DNA of 64,000 bases, from positions 15,314,001-15,378,000 of the forward strand of contig OZ316891.1 of NCBI GenBank assembly GCA_973895155.1. Direction: 5' to 3'. Origin of the DNA: Marsupella aquatica. Its lineage: Eukaryota; Marchantiophyta. The notes below the pieces were generated by a model. It ran no database searches, was not told the origin of the DNA, and saw nothing but the letters and a program-made list of their open reading frames with translations. Positions 35,076 to 49,000 of this stretch are shown here, in pieces. Positions within the stretch are counted from its first letter, which is position 1; each line of letters begins with the position of its first letter. The position numbers were made by a program, and so were the translations under genes.

Positions 35076-35639
35076 GCTTCTCTTATTTCATATCCGGTCA
35101 GAACTTGCATTGAGATCAGGTTTTGTCGTACCCAGGCTCATAGACTCTGCAAATAGATTGGAAAATCAATCCAAAACTTACCGATCAATATTTAGATGAG
35201 AAATCTATCGGTTTTGGGTTTGGTAAGAGATTTAGTGTAGTTGAGATCAAAGATTCAGGCCTGCCATCCAGTTGTATTCTCCCGTACTTGCGGTCGACCT
35301 CCCCTGATCTGTAAATTTTGGCTCCTTGAAGTTGCTTTACAGAATAGTCCATCATTCAGTCCATTCACTGTTAGACTTTCTTTGTAAGCACTGTGACCTG
35401 CATCAGCTGCAACGACACCTGACATTATTTACCCTGATTTGTAACCCAAGCCATTGAACAATTTAATCAGCCTGTGTTCCATTAGATGTCTAGTTCTCAT
35501 CAGAGGTCTTGGTCCGCTCTGTAATTAGTTCATGGTCGCCTGTTTTGTTTGATTGGGTGTAGCTGTCAAATCTTGGATGCCTTTGTACATTCTGGGTCTG
35601 TGAGAATGACTGAATGAAAAGAATTGAGGAAAAGCTAGT
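35076..35639. other. RDR 3' untranslated region and spacer
   Basis: No coding signal. The first few hundred bases after the stop at 35073-35075 are likely RDR 3' UTR. The remainder leads to copia retrotransposon debris. Confidence 0.5.
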
Positions 35640-36165
35640 CAACAGATTGTATTACAAGTGATTCGGGAATACAAGATACTCTATACTAATAGCTAATCTA
35701 CAATATGGACAACACCAACAAGTCTGTCCCTAGAAGGAACGTGAAACTTCAGTATTACACTCATGATACAAGATTTATGGTAGAGATAGGATCTTACGTT
35801 TGTGTTACTGTGAGCACATGGATTTGAAACTAACAAAGTATAGCAAATCATTAATTGTGCTAGAAGAAAGTAATTTCTAACACACCCGCCCAATTGATGA
35901 TGGCTCATCAATCAGGCTAGACCTAAGGCTAAAGTATGTTGCTAATGAAGTCCTTTAGGAAGGGAAGGGGCCTTGGTGAAAATATCTGCCACCGTATCTT
36001 CAGAAGGCAGATGTAAAATGGTGATTTCACCACTTGTGATCTGATACTTGATAAAATGTCGATGTGTTTGGACCTGACATGGTGTTTAGCTGAAGAAGAC
36101 ATGGTGCTCTTGTTATCACAGAAAAGCTCTGTGATGGACTGAGGCTGTCCAATGTCTCAAAGTAA
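35640..36165 (-). mobile_element. Ty1/copia retrotransposon fragment: RNase H end plus 3' LTR
   Basis: On the minus strand about 36160-35935 encodes a copia RNase H C-terminus: QSITELFCDNKSTMSSSAKH, then HVQTHRHFIKYQI and LPSEDTVADIFTKAPSL. It is followed by a purine-rich tract with GGGCGGG and then TGTTAGAAATTAC at about 35884, the usual place and start of a copia 3' LTR. The LTR-like segment runs to about 35640, but its far end and any target duplication are not clear. Truncated, non-functional. Confidence 0.82.
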
Positions 36166-36179
36166 TCAATTGCTCAAGC

Positions 36180-36345
36180 TCCTGGCACTCCCGATGAGAT
36201 TACTAATATGAGTACTATCCCTTAATGAAGTGCCGTGGGCAGCTTGATGTGGGCAGCTTGATGTCACGCCCAGATATAGCTTACTCTGTAAGCACTATGG
36301 CCCAATATATGTTCAACCTAGGACCTGAACATTGGCAAGCTGTTA
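36180..36345 (+). mobile_element. Ty1/copia polyprotein fragment, opposite orientation
   Basis: On the plus strand I read MSTIP, then VGSLM, RPDIAYSVSTMAQYM and GPEHWQAV. This is the reverse transcriptase-RNase H junction of copia polyproteins. A 14-bp tandem repeat (gtgggcagcttgat, twice at about 36236-36263) disrupts it. It lies head-to-head with the minus-strand copia piece, so at least two insertions or a rearrangement are needed. Confidence 0.8.
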
Positions 36346-37092
36346 ATAATTTCGCTCTAATAACTCGGCTCAAATGCAGGTTTTACGAAGCATTGTATTC
36401 TATGAACTGACGAACCAAGTATTTTGAAGAAACAACCTACAGTAGTGAAGAGTCTCCACATAGAACGTTAACCGGCTAATTTGGCAGGACACGCATGCCT
36501 CCAAATCGCATCTGGACCATGATACGTTTTTTCTTTGGTTTGTTTTTCGTAGGCCATGACATTTTGATGGCTCTTCTCGATCTCTCTCTCTCTCCTCTGA
36601 GCGTGGATGCGCCAGGCAGTGCACAAGAAAAGTTTCATGAAATAAGAGATTTATGATGGTGAGTGACATTCACCTAATGTTGTATCGATTATTAAAACTC
36701 TCCGCCAACGAGATTTTCGCACGAAATCGCTTAGTCTCCTTTCTGCCTCGTGCTGGTTTAATCCCTGCAACTACAAATGAGTGCTACTCCACGTAAGGCC
36801 CAGTGCATGGGGGACATAGATCCAGTAGGAAGATCGATGGTCCCGACATAGTTACACCCTGCACACTGCTGGAGTCCTGCAATTTGACACAAGAGAATTT
36901 ACTTATCTCGTTGATATTGTCAGCAGTAGAAATCTTTTTGAGCTCCTATCAATTTTGTAATCTTTTTACACAACAAAGATGTCCAGAATTGCAATAACCC
37001 CTAGCATCCTGTCCCCATGATTGTAGCGAGCAGAGTATTTTTCACGGCAGTGAAAAGTAAGAGTCGATTAGGATTATTCTAGGTAAAACTGT
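36346..37092. other. Spacer between copia debris and the dynein 3' end
   Basis: No gene seen. It includes a CT-microsatellite (about 36582-36596). The part next to 37093 should be the dynein 3' untranslated region on the minus strand. Confidence 0.5.
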
Positions 37093-40000
37093 TCATAACG
37101 AAGGATTCATAAAAGGAATTGCAATGTTAATTCTGTCACAACAAAAACCAGCGAATGGATGCACGAGATTGTTGTGCTCTCGAGTGTAGATTGTCAATAT
37201 TCTAACAAGTGGTTTTTTAAGTGGATGGTAGGAAGAGAATTTACCGTTTCTTGCTTGGGTAGTGTAAACTGGACAGCAGTAGTTCCTCTTGCTCTCAACA
37301 AGGGTAGCATTTGTGCGTGGTCGTAACCATAAATCACACATTTTACTCGTCAAATGGTTTGGCTCACTCTCAGCCAATGCGTGTAAGTTCGGATCCCACC
37401 TTGCACCCTCTAAGTATAAGCCTGAGATGTAGCAACCATCATCAGATTCGCCTGCAACCTGTTTTCCACCAAATGCATGAAATTGCAGTTAATCTGGAAA
37501 GGTTTAAATCTACGATTTGATATTGTTCGCAATATGGGGATTAAAAGAGATGGGTAAGGTCTGGACACTCGTCAACAACATTTGGATGACGCAGTAAGTC
37601 TACTGTGCATGGCCGTGGTACCAAAAACATTACTGTCCCGTAAGTAGAACTTAGAGCGCACCCACAGACTCCCATCCGCCCAATATGGAAGAGTGGGGAG
37701 GAGGAACACATCGGGTCAACTGCAATGTAATAAGAAATGCAATCTTACCTCAAGGTACGTTTCCATCATGATGACATCAAGATAAAGGGAACTCAGTGGA
37801 AGCTTCCAAGATCTTGCGGAATTTTGCAATGTAGCAGCAAATATTGCCTGATTGAAAGAAATGCACATTTGAATAGCAGTCCATAATGAATTGTAAGTTT
37901 AAAGGTTCCGTTTGATTAAATCTCCTCTGCCCAACCCCACTACAACAAGATTTGGAGGATCTGTGCCAAGACAAAAGAGTCAATAAGGTGTCAATCTGGT
38001 TTCCAATCTCAGATTACCTGAGGAAAGAACAAGACAGAGACCCATATCACATGTGGACGACCATTTTCAACCCATGTTCTCATGTAATCCATTCTTCTAC
38101 GGAAATCACTCATCCAGCCGGTCAATGACTTCAGGCTTGCATATCCGTTCAATAACCATAGCTTCGGAACCTGCTCACATGGAATAGCTTCTTTATCGAT
38201 TGAAAGTTTAGCTCTTCATTTACTTTTTCCATCTGCCTGGAATCTCTAGGCTCGAAAACTATCTCAATTCAACGCAAAAGTGGAGCTATCTCGGGTTTAG
38301 GTGCTCGACCTGGCCAGCTATTATGCTCGCTAGGAGCGCTTCCATATCCGGTGTCATGTCTCCAGACATTTCGATTGCCTAAAATAACCACATCAGGATC
38401 GTTTAATAAACAACATTGACTTCATGATATACACTTGAGAAACTCCTTGAATTATCTTGTGGATATATGGAAACTAATGACACAATGCGGAGAAAAAGGA
38501 ATGGTGCATGGAACGTTGGAACCTTCACAGCTTTGGCTATAGATGCTCTCATTATTGAAGTCAGCCGGTTGTAGCGCTGGACCTCCTGTCACATGTTTGA
38601 GAGGATGGATACAAATTAATACCAAATCATACGAAAAGGGATTCGAAGATGATCACAAAAAGGAATAGACTATTGCAAGTCCAAAGTGGACAACGTCAGT
38701 GAAAGAATGCCAGACATAAATTGTTTCCAATACCTGAAGTAGAAACAGAGAAAACGGATCTGGTTTGTTCTGAATTTGAGATCGGAGGGTGTGCTCATTC
38801 AATGTAGTCTCCACACTGCCGCCAATTTCTAAGAAGCATTCTAGAATCAAGCCCTTCTGTAAACCCAGGGAGGAACTTGAATTAAAACAATATAGACAGA
38901 AAAAGTGAGAGAAAAACCACAATTGACAGTAACCAAGGTGTCTGGCTGCTGAGAGGGCTAGAATGCGAAGATCTTCGTTCTGCCAATCATGTACATGTTG
39001 ATGTACCCAAAACTAAAAAGGAAAATTAACCGAAGAAAAAGCGAATCTCAACCAAGTTCTTTGAGATCTATAACGCGTGGAAAAATTGCCAGGAGAAAGA
39101 GCTGGAATTAATAGAACCTTTGTCTGAAATACACAGGTGAATGGGGCCATAAAGGACTCCTTGCTCGTCTCGAGGGTAAGCGCTTCTCTAAACAGTTCGT
39201 GTGTGTCTTCCCGAGCACGATTGATTACAGCATCCTTTGGTAATCCCATGACCTAGCGCAGCAACGGAATAATTCGTCTCAATCCATAGCAATTCTATCG
39301 GTGCCTTAACAATGTTTTCAGCAGCGGCCGCGAAGAACGATAGTATCTACAAGTAATATCTGAAATTATGCAAACAATACTACGAATCATCCACATCCCA
39401 GAGGTCGAGTATACGGTACGTTCCAACTACAGAAGAGTCGCAAGACCAATGCGACTTATAGTGCAACGATATAAGTTGATTACAGTAAACCTCCTGCATG
39501 CTTGTTTCTGTTCTGTGAACCTCTTGCTAGACTCGTTTCAACCAGTTTCCGTCAGCCTCTCGTGCCTACTGAAGAACATCCCAGTCCAAAAAACTGATAC
39601 AAACCTCGGGGTCTTCTTGTTCTGGCAGATTGCGAGCATGCACAAGAAAATCGTCAAGGGTTCCTCTTGCATTTGGTGAAAATGAAGTGACATAGCTCGC
39701 AATTTCAGCTTCAGCACAAACAAATATCAGAAACTTTACCTTTATCAGTCTAAAGCATGTAATCCTATAAAGATTTCTGTTATCCATTCACAATCAAGAT
39801 AACGTCCAATCAGTTGTAAACACATTCAATACGATCAATCCCCATTTCGTCGAATCACTTCACTGAATCGAGATCGCTAGCCTTCTGATTTCTGTCCTAA
39901 TTGTTAATCTCTAGCCTTGTGAATCAAATCAGAAAGAAACAATTCCAATATAAGCCCACAAACAGCAACAGACCATATTGCGCAAGCCCAGTAACAACAG

Positions 40001-43000
40001 CAAACGAAATGCTACCCCTTGCTTGTGTATCAAGGATACATGTTCTCAACCATGCCTAACCCTGCACAAACAGCATATAAGTAATATTACATGATGTCAA
40101 TCCCGCCTGAAACTATTTCTGGGTGGAGTTGGAGCTAACTTGAGCTGAAGCAACGCCGGAAAAGTTCATATATTAGATGCTCGTCCTGGTTGTCAATGAT
40201 GTATCCACCATAGACAACCTTTGTGATCATGTACTGCAGGCAGATCAATGCATTCTTGTTTTGATTGAGTACTTTCAGTGTAGTCGAGCTGTTTGGGTCA
40301 GCAGCTGCTGGAATTTCACTCAGCTTGCAAAGCTCAACCTTAGCAAGATTAAAAACAGTATGGTCCAGTTCCACTGGTAAATTCCACCTGCGTGATATTC
40401 CAGCCTAAGGTGAAGAAGCTGGGAAACATTCGGTAAATCTCGAAACTATATGGAACAAGAAATTGCACATATCGTAGAAGCTGAAGAAATAATATTGGAA
40501 AGTACTAATCACAATGCATGTACAAAAAACAGATGAAACATAAGAAAAACTAGGACCATGCCATCTTACCCCATTGCTCCAAAGTGTGCACGCTCTTGCA
40601 CTATCGAGTGAAATAATGCTAGCTGAAACAATCCTCGAGGATGTTTCACATGGTTTTTATCAATCTGCATTTGACTGTGTCCCTGAAATGTTCACTCATC
40701 GGAACTTAGTTTGTATTGATAGTCTTGTTCTCGTTTCTTGTTGTTCGGGTCGGGATTTAGGTTCTCTATACTTCTAGATTATCGTTCACTACGCACTGTC
40801 TCCCCCCTTGATCAAACTGCTACACTGCAAACTTTGGGCCATCTACTGCTTTGCTCTTAGTCAGTTGTCCTTTTGAGACCTGAAGACTTCTCAATTAATA
40901 ATAGGACCGTTAATTCTTAGGATGTACCGAGTCCCATGCAATTGCAAACCAGATATAGACAAAGTGATTAGTTCATTCTCTCTGTCATTTATTGCCGTTT
41001 GCTAGCCTTCTGTTCATATTTTTTAAATTTTCATTGCCAGTTCCAGCCTTGCGGTGTTCCAGGAATTTCAAAGATTGAATTAAGAAAATTGTTGGTCATT
41101 GTGATCTCTCTGTTGTTTTCCCGAGTTGACTCATTTTCCTTCACAGATTGATACTCACAAGATAGATCTCATCAGCTTTCTCGATCATGAGAATTTGAAC
41201 CATCTTAGACTTCACACCCTTTGCGGGCTCAACAACGATTTTAATACTGCAGTGGAGACAAAACCGTAGTCCGACACAACATTAGTTACAGCTCTTATTG
41301 CACCAGACTTTATGGGATTCAATCTGAGGATCAAAATTGACCAAAAGGTTGTCCTTTCCTCTCTAGGTGGCCAAATGCATCCTTCGGAAATTCTCTAATA
41401 CTAAAGTAGTTGTAATGCTCAGTGAATGTCAAACTAGCCGAAGACAACAGTCTAAGAATTTCAGTTTCAACATGCCTGTCTGCAAGTAGGTAGGGTGGTC
41501 GTCCAGGCATTGTCTCAGTTGTAAGCCAGAGTCTGAAGCTGTCATGAATCTGTCTCGTCTTCACATCATTGAGTGCAACCCTTACACAACTATTGATCCA
41601 AGGTATGTTTGTGTGACAGTTCTGAAGGAGCACCCACCTGCGTGGAATGATTAAGGACATCAAGGAGCAGCGAAGAAGAACGTGACTGGCAGGTAGTAGA
41701 CAGATTTCTTAGATTAAAAGCCGGACTTCATCTCTTAATTCTGTTCACTCTCGAATGCAACTGCCAACCCGACGATCAATTCCAAAAATTCCGTTTAAGG
41801 AGGTTATGCTACTCTACTTTCTACTTTAGAACGCGAAGGACTCAAAATGTAGTGGTGGTTCCACGTGACGGCTATTATTATTAAGTTTGTGCATTCCCTG
41901 TCATGGTTTTTTCCCACTCATATAGTGTTGAGTGCCGTTTCTTGGTTCCTAGTTTTCGTGAAGGTACTCACAAAACACCTGTATCACTTACATTCTGCGC
42001 ACCGTTACCTTTATCCAAAAATAAAATAAATAAATAAACATTCATCACTCAAACAAAGCTCTGACTGGGTCCTGCAGTATGCGGTATCCTTCATTTTTCA
42101 AAATTTTCTTGAATAAACAGAGCGGCATAGGTGACTTAGGATACGTTTAAAATACAGGTGCAGAGGAACGACGTACATTCCCATCACAATTTATACCCTA
42201 ACAAGGATAATGTGTTAAATGTTAAACGACAAAGGTAGCATACATGTGGTGCAATGAAATCACCACATCTTTGGAGCCAAAACACACCCTATTTCAATTA
42301 ACTTTATATTTAGTCGAGGTCAGGATGAAGGAATGAAGCTTACTTCCCCCATGTGGCGGCTTCTTTCACTGCTTCCAGCATTTTGGGTCCCTGTAATTAT
42401 TGGGATTGTGGTTAGGAAATTACAGCCAGAATTGGTCGTTGTGCTCAAAAGGATAAATTCTAAACGTTGGCAGTAAAACTGACCTGGCATTGCTCAAGTG
42501 AAAACACCCATAGTCTCTTCAGCATATTTCTTCGTTTTGCGCATGTCATGATCTGTTGTTGTCAAACAAGCATGTTCATACAAACATTACTCTCTCTGGA
42601 ATACAGAAGAAACCATGATGGTCACAGTTTGACTTAGACTTAGCTTTTCAAGTTGTGGATATCTTGTTCGGTTTAGTTGTTTCTCAAAGGCAAAGGGCAA
42701 CACATTTTCCCACCCTTTCCGCTAACTCAACCCGCAAGTATACTTGTGTGCTATCGCATGATTACTTTCCAGTACCACCTTAATCGCATTATCTTCATCT
42801 CTCTGCATGAAATCGATGAAAATATGCTTAATCCTCGTTTGAGTCTATACCTCATCTAATGGAGTTACGACACCTTTGAAGATGCATGTGATAGGAGTTT
42901 CTGTTGTGGAGTCCTCATAAGCATTTTGAACAGAAATTTCTGTAAGGTCCTCCTTCCCCAGATTCAGCTGATCTCTAATAAGGTCTTCGACAGCTTCCAT

Positions 43001-46000
43001 CACCTGCTACAGCTCAATCACCATTTTTATGTGAGGATCAATCTACACTGAGAAAATATTAAGAACACATGTAAACCAAGGTGGGAAAGGAAGATAAGTC
43101 TGAACAGAGGGCTCATCAGCCCGACGTGGATTACATTCAAAAGTAACTCAGAATAGAGTGCATGGATTATATGATCAGACAAATTCCCACAACCTTGGAA
43201 AGCAAATTACATGGTTATCGATTTTTAAAGGACAAGTTCCTCTCATTTCTTATCAACTTTATTCAAATACCACCCTAAAATTATTGAACTTATTGAAGTG
43301 CTATCTAGGAAGCTAGAATGACACCCCATATTCAGTTTATCTCTGACCAGCACAGGAGGAACGTACCATGTCTAATCGGAGACAACGCAATACGAGCAAT
43401 GACCTGAATGGTCCAAGTTTGTCTTTCCAGGACCCAGGTAGATTACAAGATTGACTTGAACTACAAAAATCTCGCCATTTTTCTTCGTGCAAATCCTCAA
43501 GAAGCCCTTCAAACCTGATTAGCAGAAGAAAAGGGAGAGACCAACGTGCCTTTTGTCAGCTCTTTCTCACCCTTATCTCACTACTGATGCTCAGCTCATT
43601 AAGACGTATCCGTCTGATGGATCTTACCTAGAACCAAGCGCAAGTCCAAATTCAAGAGCGTTTTCATCGCAGAATAGTATCTCAATCACACACACAAAAA
43701 ACAACGACCAAATAATAAATCTAACTGTAACCCAATTTCAGCGGTATTATCATCCTCGGTTGACGATAATCTCCCATTTTCCCGTGTTCCCAGAGACAGT
43801 GGACGATAAAATTGCATTCATTCTATGAGTTCATCTCCGTACATCGTCATGGCATTATTTCAAATTTTGATTTGTCTTATATGGAGGATTTATGCTTACT
43901 TGGGGAACTTTAAGAGGGCTTCAAGTTGCTTCCATCGGTTTGACGTTGGTTCCAGCCATGTGGGACAAGACTCCGGACATCCAAAAGAATTTCCAGTTTC
44001 GCCTTGTAATAAGAACATCCACTCTTCCCGGTCCACGTCATGTCTTGCCTGGGCTAATCTGTCAAGAAATCGCCCAATGCTTCATAGTACTGCAAAGGAA
44101 AACTTCTCCACATCGGGTATCCTCAGAAAATTCAATTTCTTTTTTATTTGACAGTTCAAAGTGCATGGATAGAGGTAGAGTACCTAAAAACGACCAGCAG
44201 ACCAAACAGAATCCGGTGCTTGTATAGTAGACCAGAACAGATCTTTTTGAATATAGCAAAGGTGATTTTGGATATCAAGTATTCAAGCCGTGTCGTGAAG
44301 TCAACTGGATTTAGTGCTGATGTCCGCTGCATGCTTGTGCTGTACACTGTCTTAAACCAAGGCAGAGTCCACTGGTAGACAGACTCCAGCTGTAGTATGA
44401 TCCATCGCACACAAAAGATTGAGGGGTGTGAATGTATGACATTTGGAAGTGCTGGAAATGAAGAGATGCGTATGAAGCTGGCGATTATTTCCGGACCAGT
44501 GAGCTAAAAACATTATGGAATGGTCTGCTTTACCCTTGAGACATCAGCAATGCAAGAGTATAAAATAGCAGCTCTTTCTGCGACGGGTAAATGTCTTTTC
44601 CGGGTAATCTCCACGGCTTCTTCAGTGGCAGCTGCCCTTGCCAGTTTAGCCTAGACGAGAGAAGAGATATAAACATATAGAAAGAAAGAAGCGAATGAAA
44701 GACTCTAGAGCAATAAATTCTATGTGAGTTTTTGGCACACTCGTTCTTGTGTTCTTTTTCTCCTTTCAAATCCGAGATTACTTTCCTCACAACAATAATC
44801 AGGATAACGTAAAATCTTCTGCAGCAGCAATTGCGAAATCCAAACATATTACACTTGAATCCCTCTAAACATGGAATAAATAAATTTGATGGTGATGTCC
44901 CTAGTGGATATTGGCTTTACAATGTTTACTCATGAGCACTGCCAATGCACTTGAAACAAACGAACTTCACCGAGACTGATGATCTACTCTGGATTCTCTT
45001 TAGTTGGCAAGAACAGTGCAAGATTCTCCTCAGACAAAATTGATGAACATGCGAACCCATAGAAGGTAATTTGAACCTGAATATCAGCATATGTAGCAGT
45101 AGCTTTTGAAAGAGCATCTTCTAGAGCCTCATCATCAAGTATTGTAACCTTCCACAACAATAAGGCGATACATGATAAAAATTCCGCTGCACGAGATAGA
45201 GCTCGTGTAATGGAGTGCTGGGCAAAGAAATCATTCAATGACAAACAAAGCTCACAAATCTCACAGTCATCGAGAATCTATTTGTAAGAGTGAGAATATT
45301 TCTATTAGTCTTGAAGTTGAACTAACACAACAATGGTCACCAGTTTCCGTTCCTCTTGCGGGGATCAACCCTCATGCGGAAATTTATTTTTCTGAAATCC
45401 CGGAAGGTAATCCATCGATCACCGTAGATTGCAACATTCGTTTGTAATTTCTAGTAGATCCTTGATATTAAATGTATACATTACCCACTTTCTAGCGCCT
45501 TTCTCTTAGCCTATTAAGGACCACACAAACTAACCACTTATTGACTTTGAATTCATTGTAAGCACGTGCAAAGAAGAATTCAATCTTGAACGAATAAAGA
45601 ACTTACCATCACTCCCTGGAGAAGTGTCAAAATGTGGTCTTCTATTTCCTGCAGACGGCAATTTAGGAGCAATCTCTGCTGCATCAAGTGGGCTCGCTCT
45701 TCCTCAAGGTCCACTCTTTCCTTCTCCGCAGCTTATGAAGTGACATGGAATAAATCAGCCTCAGAATCGGCCTTATTAAAATAAAATGAAAGGAGTATTT
45801 TGCTGTGAGTTATTATGCATTTGCTTTCTCAGAAGGGGAGGGATCTTGAACAAATTCTGATAGGAAATTGCATACCAATTGATAGGAGTTGACTGCAAAG
45901 GCCGTGGAAAGTTATTGAGAAGTCCACTACGTTCAAACTTACAGACACGTTCACCTGCAGGAGGGACATGGGGGGTGATGCTTACTTTGATGATATTGTT

Positions 46001-49000
46001 CACTTGATGGTAAGCCGTTTCTCTCCTAGAATTCATTGCAGCAAGATAGTCCACATTAGTCAATAATTCAATATCTCACACTAACCTCGTCAGAGTAATT
46101 GAATCCTTGTTCGTACGCTAACAAGATACAGCCGCAGTGAAGCCCTTTATTCGATAAAATTTCTTGCTGGGTACAATCTGAACTGAAAGACTTCATATTG
46201 ATCGATTTTCCATATCTTCTGAGAGAAATTAGCTGTTTTAGTAGGCCAGGAGGAGTCTCGTTCCCAATGTTTTCAACTATGAGAATTTGTCCAGTCATTG
46301 AGCAGGAATGGGCCTCCTCTAAAATCACGGATGAATTTATGTCCACCGTTGAAATGTTGAGTGGGTCCTCAATACTGCAAATCCACTTGCTCACTTGTTT
46401 CTGGGGATCTAGTATGAGCAGTGGTCTGGAGCTATTGCTCACTATGATTGCATTCTCCATCGAGTGATCATCTGAAGGCAGGCCTGCTGCTGCCCATTCC
46501 TTAATGTCCTGGGGAGTAGTGTAAAATGTTACGAGGGAAAATCTGGTTGAGTATGGAAGTTCCATTTCTCGGAAGCTCTCCTGCCATTCAGTAGTAAATT
46601 TACGCCGTAAGGAGGCTGAAAATGATCCGAGGTAGGCAACAATGCCAGAAGCAAGGATTGTGTCTCCGACCACATTTTTTCTCCTGGCTTTCAGATCATT
46701 GACCTGTAAGCTCCATCGACAGCATTCTCCATCAAGGCGGCCTATCAGACGAATAGCCCTTTGTAATTTCACTTCTGAGTCGTCAGCTCTTCTAGCAAGT
46801 CCGTCCTTTGTAGAACTTGCATCATCGTACCTGTCAGTAGCAGTCCAGTTCTTTGTTTAGACTTTGTCAGCCTTCTCTTCATATTTCAATTAGACAATGG
46901 AACTTGAAGAAACTAACGCGCTACAGCTGTGATTTTCAATATGAATAACTACTGTAGATCCAAGGATTCAACGACTCAAGAACGTCTAGATAGGTGTCTT
47001 AAATTTGCGCCTGATCAATAAACTTAGTAGCCGCTCAAGTGTGAAAGTGATGAAAGTGATGAAAGGACAAGGAGTGAAAAAGACCTGGATCTAAGGTTCA
47101 TGAGGTTTTGTTCGGCAATTGCTAGCCTGCGTCGTGCCTCCTCCAGTTTTTCCTTGCAGCTATCAAGATTGTGATTCGCAATCTTAAAGATAACAAAAGA
47201 GAGGAATTTTAATCGCAATATTATCCTCTCGTACACCGAACACTATATCCTCTCAGATTCTAAACGATCCACGTAGGAAAATCCCTTTTCCATCCCTTTC
47301 TTTAAAGATAGAGCTAAGAAAAAGTTGTGTAAGACATTAGCATGAGTGAAAATTCAGCAGAACGATGCTTGAAGGAACTGCCACTAAAACACTGCGAATA
47401 ATTCAAAACTAGCATCACCCTTAAGCATGGAACTTCAAAAAGTGGACGAAAAATGCACTATCATCTTCTTACTTTCAGTCTCGCTATTCGTGGCTCCATT
47501 TTGACTGTCTTTGCATAGTGATAGTTGTACATTGCCCGGATCCAGACACATATAGATCTACACGCCACAGATATACGGCGGACTTTCTCAGGCTTGAACA
47601 ACGGGTTTTCCATGTAAGGTTTCAGCTTCTCCATTGTGCAGTTCTCCATTGCGTCTTTGTTAAAGCTCAAAAGCATCTTAACAAAGTCCACCTGCGCACC
47701 CGCAGAAACTAAGCTCTCTAGGTTACAGCTCAATTAAAATTTAGCAGAACAAACAAACATCATGGGCTCACTGTTTCCCCTGATAAGACCACTGGAGATC
47801 CCAGATTTCATCCGGATAGGATTTTCTTTACACTGCTTCCACTCAATTCTGGTCTTTGTAAGTTTGTGCAGCCCTTTTCCGGAAGAAATTGATTATAACT
47901 CAATCGAATTTCATTCAATTTGTTGACATAATCCTCCAAGGAGATTTCACTACAGAGCAGGGAAGTTCATTGAGCTCAATTCGGTTTCAAAATACACCTA
48001 CAAGACTATAACAGGTGAGTCCTGTTTTGGTCATACACACCTGTGATAGCAGCTCGCGCGCAATAGGCCAGTAACTGTTTGCACCTTCGTTCTTGGCAGC
48101 GGCGGACGAGGCTGTGTGTTTGACATGCTTTGGCTCCTTCTTAAGGATTATACAAAGTGCCTCTAGCACGGTTAGCAGTCGTGGAGGTGGTTGCGTAAAT
48201 GATTTCAGTTCAGAAATGTCCTTTTTATTCAGTTGACTGAGTTGTTTGATAGCAACTAGCACCTGCAGTAAACATATTGCAGGCCAATATCGAATTAACA
48301 GAATCCTTGCATTTTTGAGGAAATTGGTTGTGCTTTTTAATAAACCGACAGCCTAGATCTTCAAATCTTGAATCCCCTATTTCTGTGACAAGGACATTTA
48401 AATAAATGGCGTGAGGGTTACAAGCCTGTACATACTCAAGAGCGCTGAAGTTGGCAATATTTAGGATCATTCCAGAATGACCAATGTTCCATCACTTAAC
48501 ACATGAAGATAACGAAGCTCACCTCGGGCGCAACCTCCTGAACCTGATCTTGAGCTTCTTGAGCCAACTTCTTGCAAGCTTCGGCTTCTTCTGCTGCTAG
48601 TTTTTCATCATGTGCCACTTCCTCCAGTGCTTTGTCCAGTTGCGCTTCTTCGTCTGATATGGATAAGAGCAGATGATCCATATGACTGTTGGTTGAGTCC
48701 TTGCGTCTCAGCAACTCCTGAAGTTCATGCTGCATGTTTTCCACTAAGATTCGGGTCGACTGAAGCTTCTGGAGACCTGTCTCTAGTCGATGGAGATTTC
48801 TGTCTACCTCCCTCCCTTTCGTTTCCGACATTCTTCCAAAAATATACAACATTTCATGATAGCTTGGCATTCCCACCAATCTCCAGGATCCTTTCTGCAC
48901 CGTCCAAGGTGATCAGCCCCAGAAAGCTTTCCTACGAAACTTCATTCGGTTCATTAGCAGCAACCTTTCCAGGTCTACCAAGACATTGGTATGTTTCTAC

